DNA of 15,360 bases from M3007 sp038249605 (GTDB lineage: Bacteria; Bacteroidota; Bacteroidia; Chitinophagales; Saprospiraceae), in contig JBBSDH010000091.1 in the NCBI GenBank assembly GCA_038249605.1, positions 1 to 15,360 on the forward strand. The letters run 5' to 3'. Shown here piece after piece: positions 13,805 to 15,360 of this stretch (its first letter is position 1; every line of letters begins with the position of its first letter). Below the pieces are notes generated by a model. That model saw only the letters and a program-made list of their open reading frames with translations. It did no database searches and was not told the DNA's origin. The position numbers were made by a program, and so were the translations under genes.

Positions 13805-14390
13805 CTATTCAACAAACTTCTCCACCTCCTCCAACCATTGCAATTCATTCATGCTCCGATCCTTGTACGCCTCGGCAACCTCTGAAAAACCACATGCATC
13901 CTGCCGGACCACAGGTCAAGCATAAATTTTATTTTCATCTTTTTGTTTCCCCTTGCTGCATTTGAACCAACCACCAGGCCTTATTATTCTGTTCTTTCCT
14001 TGAAGGTTTCGTTGTGCAGGTAAAAACCAAAATCAAACACCTTGAACGAACCCTGAAATTCCGCGGGTAAGCTGTCAATAAGGCGGCAGGCCGCAGCTTC
14101 AAGATCGTTCAGTTGGGTTTGTGTGGGCGCTTAACCTGAGGCGTCGTTCAGGAGGTGGTATGGAAAAAAACCTGTATGAAATTATTTGGTGCTGTCAAAA
14201 CCCCGGTAGATCTAAAAACCTATGAGATCGACGTCTTTGAGGTAATCCCATTCAAACAACGCATATGGTACTGGACTGATACGGTATTCTACACCAGAAA
14301 AAGCGGCTCTGTTAGCTGTACCTAAGAATATGAACAACCGCAACCATTCTATTCCCAATTGGTTGGTCTCGGCCCGCAGCCCAGTTCCGC
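13805..14390 (-). pseudogene. Decayed gene of unknown function, several in-frame stops
   Basis: One minus-strand frame reads protein-like sequence through repeated stop codons: TANRAAFSGVEYRISPVPYA, FEWDYLKDVDLIGF, stop (14212-14214), IYRGFDSTK, stop (14182-14184), FHTGFFPYHLLNDASG, stop (14131-14133), LIDSLPAEFQGSFKVFDFG, FYLHNETFKERTE, stop (13984-13986). A further piece, SEVAEAYKDRSMNELQW then LEEVEKFVE ending at TAG 13805-13807, lies in another frame and may be the end of the same gene or of another. Long coding-like stretches between stops suggest recent decay. I do not recognise the family. The upstream end is uncertain. Confidence 0.45.
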
Positions 14391-14539
14391 CGCACCGCCA
14401 TATCGCACATCGCGGCCGAACTGGGCAAACTCAAAACGCCGGAGATTGCTTGTACAGTCCACCCGTGCATGCCCTTGTGGAGCGCATGCAGTTGAGAAAT
14501 CTTAAAAAGTTAGCGGAGCGGGATGCGTGGGGGCGATGA
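14373..14539 (+). pseudogene. Possible frameshifted gene fragment
   Basis: One frame gives AAQFRRTAISHIAAELGKL then KTPEI, and a second gives VHALVERMQLRNLKKLAERD then AWGR, ending in TGA (14537-14539). Each looks helical and protein-like, and the shift falls near 14450-14465. Together they could be the C-terminal part of one small protein with a one-base shift. The family is unknown. It directly precedes the Rpn gene promoter. Confidence 0.3.
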
Positions 14540-14583
14540 GGTTAGGATTGTAACATCATCGGGTCAAATTCGCCCTTTTTCTG

Positions 14584-14591
14584 TATTTTTG
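14584..14591 (+). promoter_or_regulatory. -7 box candidate for the Rpn gene
   Basis: TATTTTTG matches TAnnTTTG exactly, 18 bases before the ATG at 14610, implying a very short leader. I see no clear -33 TTG at the expected distance. Confidence 0.4.
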
Positions 14592-14609
14592 TGCCTACAA
14601 GATTGTTTC

Positions 14610-15360
14610 ATGTTGTTCCAGGACAAATACATCAACCCGTTTACGGATTTTGGCTTCAAAAAATTGTTCGGCTCTGAACCGAACAAGGATCTCCTGATTG
14701 ATTTTTTGAACCAGGTGTTGCCTGTAAAGCACAAAATCAAAGACCTCACCTACGCCCGTACCGAACAACTCGGCAACTCAGAGTCAGACCGTAAGGCAAT
14801 ATTCGATCTGTACTGTGTGGGTGAGAACGGCGAGCGTTTCATTGTTGAAATGCAAAAAGCCAAGCAGAACTTTTTCAAAGACCGAAGTGTATATTACGCG
14901 TCGTTTCCCATTCAGGAACAAGCCAAGAAAGGCGATTGGAATTATCAGTTGGCAGCCGTGTATCTGGTAGGCATCCTTGATTTTACTTTTTCAGAGGATG
15001 AAGCGGAGAGAGAAGTACGCCATGAGGTGCAACTGAAAGATCAGAATTGCCGGGTGTTTTACGACAAATTGACATACATTTACTTAGAAATGCCCAACTT
15101 TAACAAAACGGAAGCGGAACTTCAAGACAACTTCGACAAGTGGATGTACATACTTCAACAACTCCCGTATTTGCAAAATCGTCCACAAGCATTACAGGAT
15201 CGGGTATTTCAGAAATTATTTGAGGCCGCCGAAATAGCCAAATTCACGCCAGATGAAAAAAATAAATACGAGGAGAGTTTAAAATATTACAGGGATTTAA
15301 AAAATGTGGTGGATACTTCGTTCGATGAGGGTAAAGCAGAAGGTAAAGCAGAAGGTAAAG
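14610..15360 (+). CDS. Rpn family recombination-promoting nuclease / PD-(D/E)XK putative transposase (3' end outside window)
   Basis: From ATG 14610 the frame stays open to the window edge (250 codons), so the C-terminus is missing. The N-terminus, KYINPFTDFGFKKLFG, is the hallmark opening of this family. The PD-(D/E)XK core is visible as IFD66LYC ... ERFIVE80MQ82, followed by a helix (FFKDRSVYYASFPI) and the strand LAAVYLVGILDF. The tail enters an EGKAEGKAEGK repeat, typical of the low-complexity ends of these proteins. Rpn proteins cleave DNA and promote RecA-independent recombination in E. coli; the Bacteroidota relatives are usually named putative transposases but carry no inverted repeats. 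None are seen here. It stands next to decayed genes, which fits a plastic region. It appears intact as far as visible. Confidence 0.9.
   Translation, partial: MLFQDKYINPFTDFGFKKLFGSEPNKDLLIDFLNQVLPVKHKIKDLTYARTEQLGNSESDRKAIFDLYCVGENGERFIVEMQKAKQNFFKDRSVYYASFPIQEQAKKGDWNYQLAAVYLVGILDFTFSEDEAEREVRHEVQLKDQNCRVFYDKLTYIYLEMPNFNKTEAELQDNFDKWMYILQQLPYLQNRPQALQDRVFQKLFEAAEIAKFTPDEKNKYEESLKYYRDLKNVVDTSFDEGKAEGKAEGK
15330..15360 (+). repeat. 12-bp tandem repeat in the Rpn gene tail
   Basis: GGTAAAGCAGAA is repeated head to tail (15330-15341, 15342-15353, and 7 bases of a third copy before the window edge), encoding Gly-Lys-Ala-Glu units. Copy number may vary by slippage in multiples of four residues without breaking the frame. 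Confidence 0.9.

Larger units (their letters stand above)
13781..14609. other. 829-bp stretch without an intact gene: decayed coding remnants
   Basis: No open frame here has both a credible start and a full domain. Protein-like pieces are visible on the minus strand (about 13805-14390, broken by stops) and the plus strand (about 14373-14539, broken by a frameshift); see the separate entries. Short plus-strand frames such as ATG 14176 to TAA 14325 (49 codons) lie opposite the minus remnant and are probably shadows. Confidence 0.55.

Noticed and set aside
14176..14325. 49-codon plus-strand frame with an ATG start
   Set aside because: The opposite strand carries the better protein-like frame, although broken. 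This frame has no domain and is probably its shadow.
14584..15360. Insertion-sequence ends around the Rpn 'transposase' gene
   Set aside because: I saw no terminal inverted repeats or target-site duplication in the visible part, and Rpn-family proteins do not need them. The 3' side is outside the window.
1..15360. CRISPR array, tRNA or rRNA genes
   Set aside because: No regularly spaced repeats, cloverleaf-like sequences or rRNA-like blocks were found by reading; short tRNA-like segments cannot be fully excluded without a scan.

Overview
The window looks like a chromosomal segment from a member of the Bacteroidota, probably near the Saprospiria; the lineage is my inference. The signs are a type IX secretion C-terminal sorting domain, many lipoproteins with Lys/Asp/Glu-rich residues after the lipobox Cys, TAnnTTTG-type -7 promoter boxes, no clear Shine-Dalgarno sites, and an Rpn/PD-(D/E)XK 'putative transposase' gene.

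Layout. (1) 1-2816: a truncated outer-membrane beta-barrel gene (-), a lipoprotein with a DUF6973-like C-terminal half (+), and a membrane-anchored pentapeptide-repeat protein (-). (2) 2817-3527: mostly non-coding, with the frameshifted tail of an AraC-family regulator. (3) 3528-7778, all +: an OmpR-type response regulator and its histidine kinase, a DM13-domain lipoprotein, an outer-membrane beta-barrel protein, and a second DM13 lipoprotein. (4) 7943-12319, all -: a copper island, in transcription order an HMA-DUF3347 lipoprotein, a Met-rich lipoprotein, a Cys-packed four-helix copper-storage protein, and a multicopper oxidase fused to a CopB-like barrel. (5) 12668-13780 (+): a secreted polyester-hydrolase (PETase/cutinase-like) enzyme with a T9SS sorting domain. 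(6) 13781-14609: a stretch of decayed genes. (7) 14610-15360 (+): an Rpn-family nuclease gene running off the window.

How the parts may work together. The most notable observation is a 16-bp sequence, GTGATACTTTCGTGAT (two GTGAT half-sites with 11-bp periodicity), found identically upstream of the response regulator and upstream of the first DM13 gene, at nearly the same distance from a TTTG box and from the start codon. I infer that it is the regulator's own operator and that the DM13/barrel/DM13 module is its target. The module converges with the copper island. Together they suggest a cell-envelope metal-handling or redox system: surface DM13 lipoproteins with a conserved Trp-Cys, an outer-membrane barrel, an outer-membrane-tethered copper oxidase, Met-rich and HMA scavengers, and a cytosolic Cu(I) store. 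The functional link between the two strands is inference. A structured leader (6315-6395) directly in front of the barrel gene is a second candidate control element.
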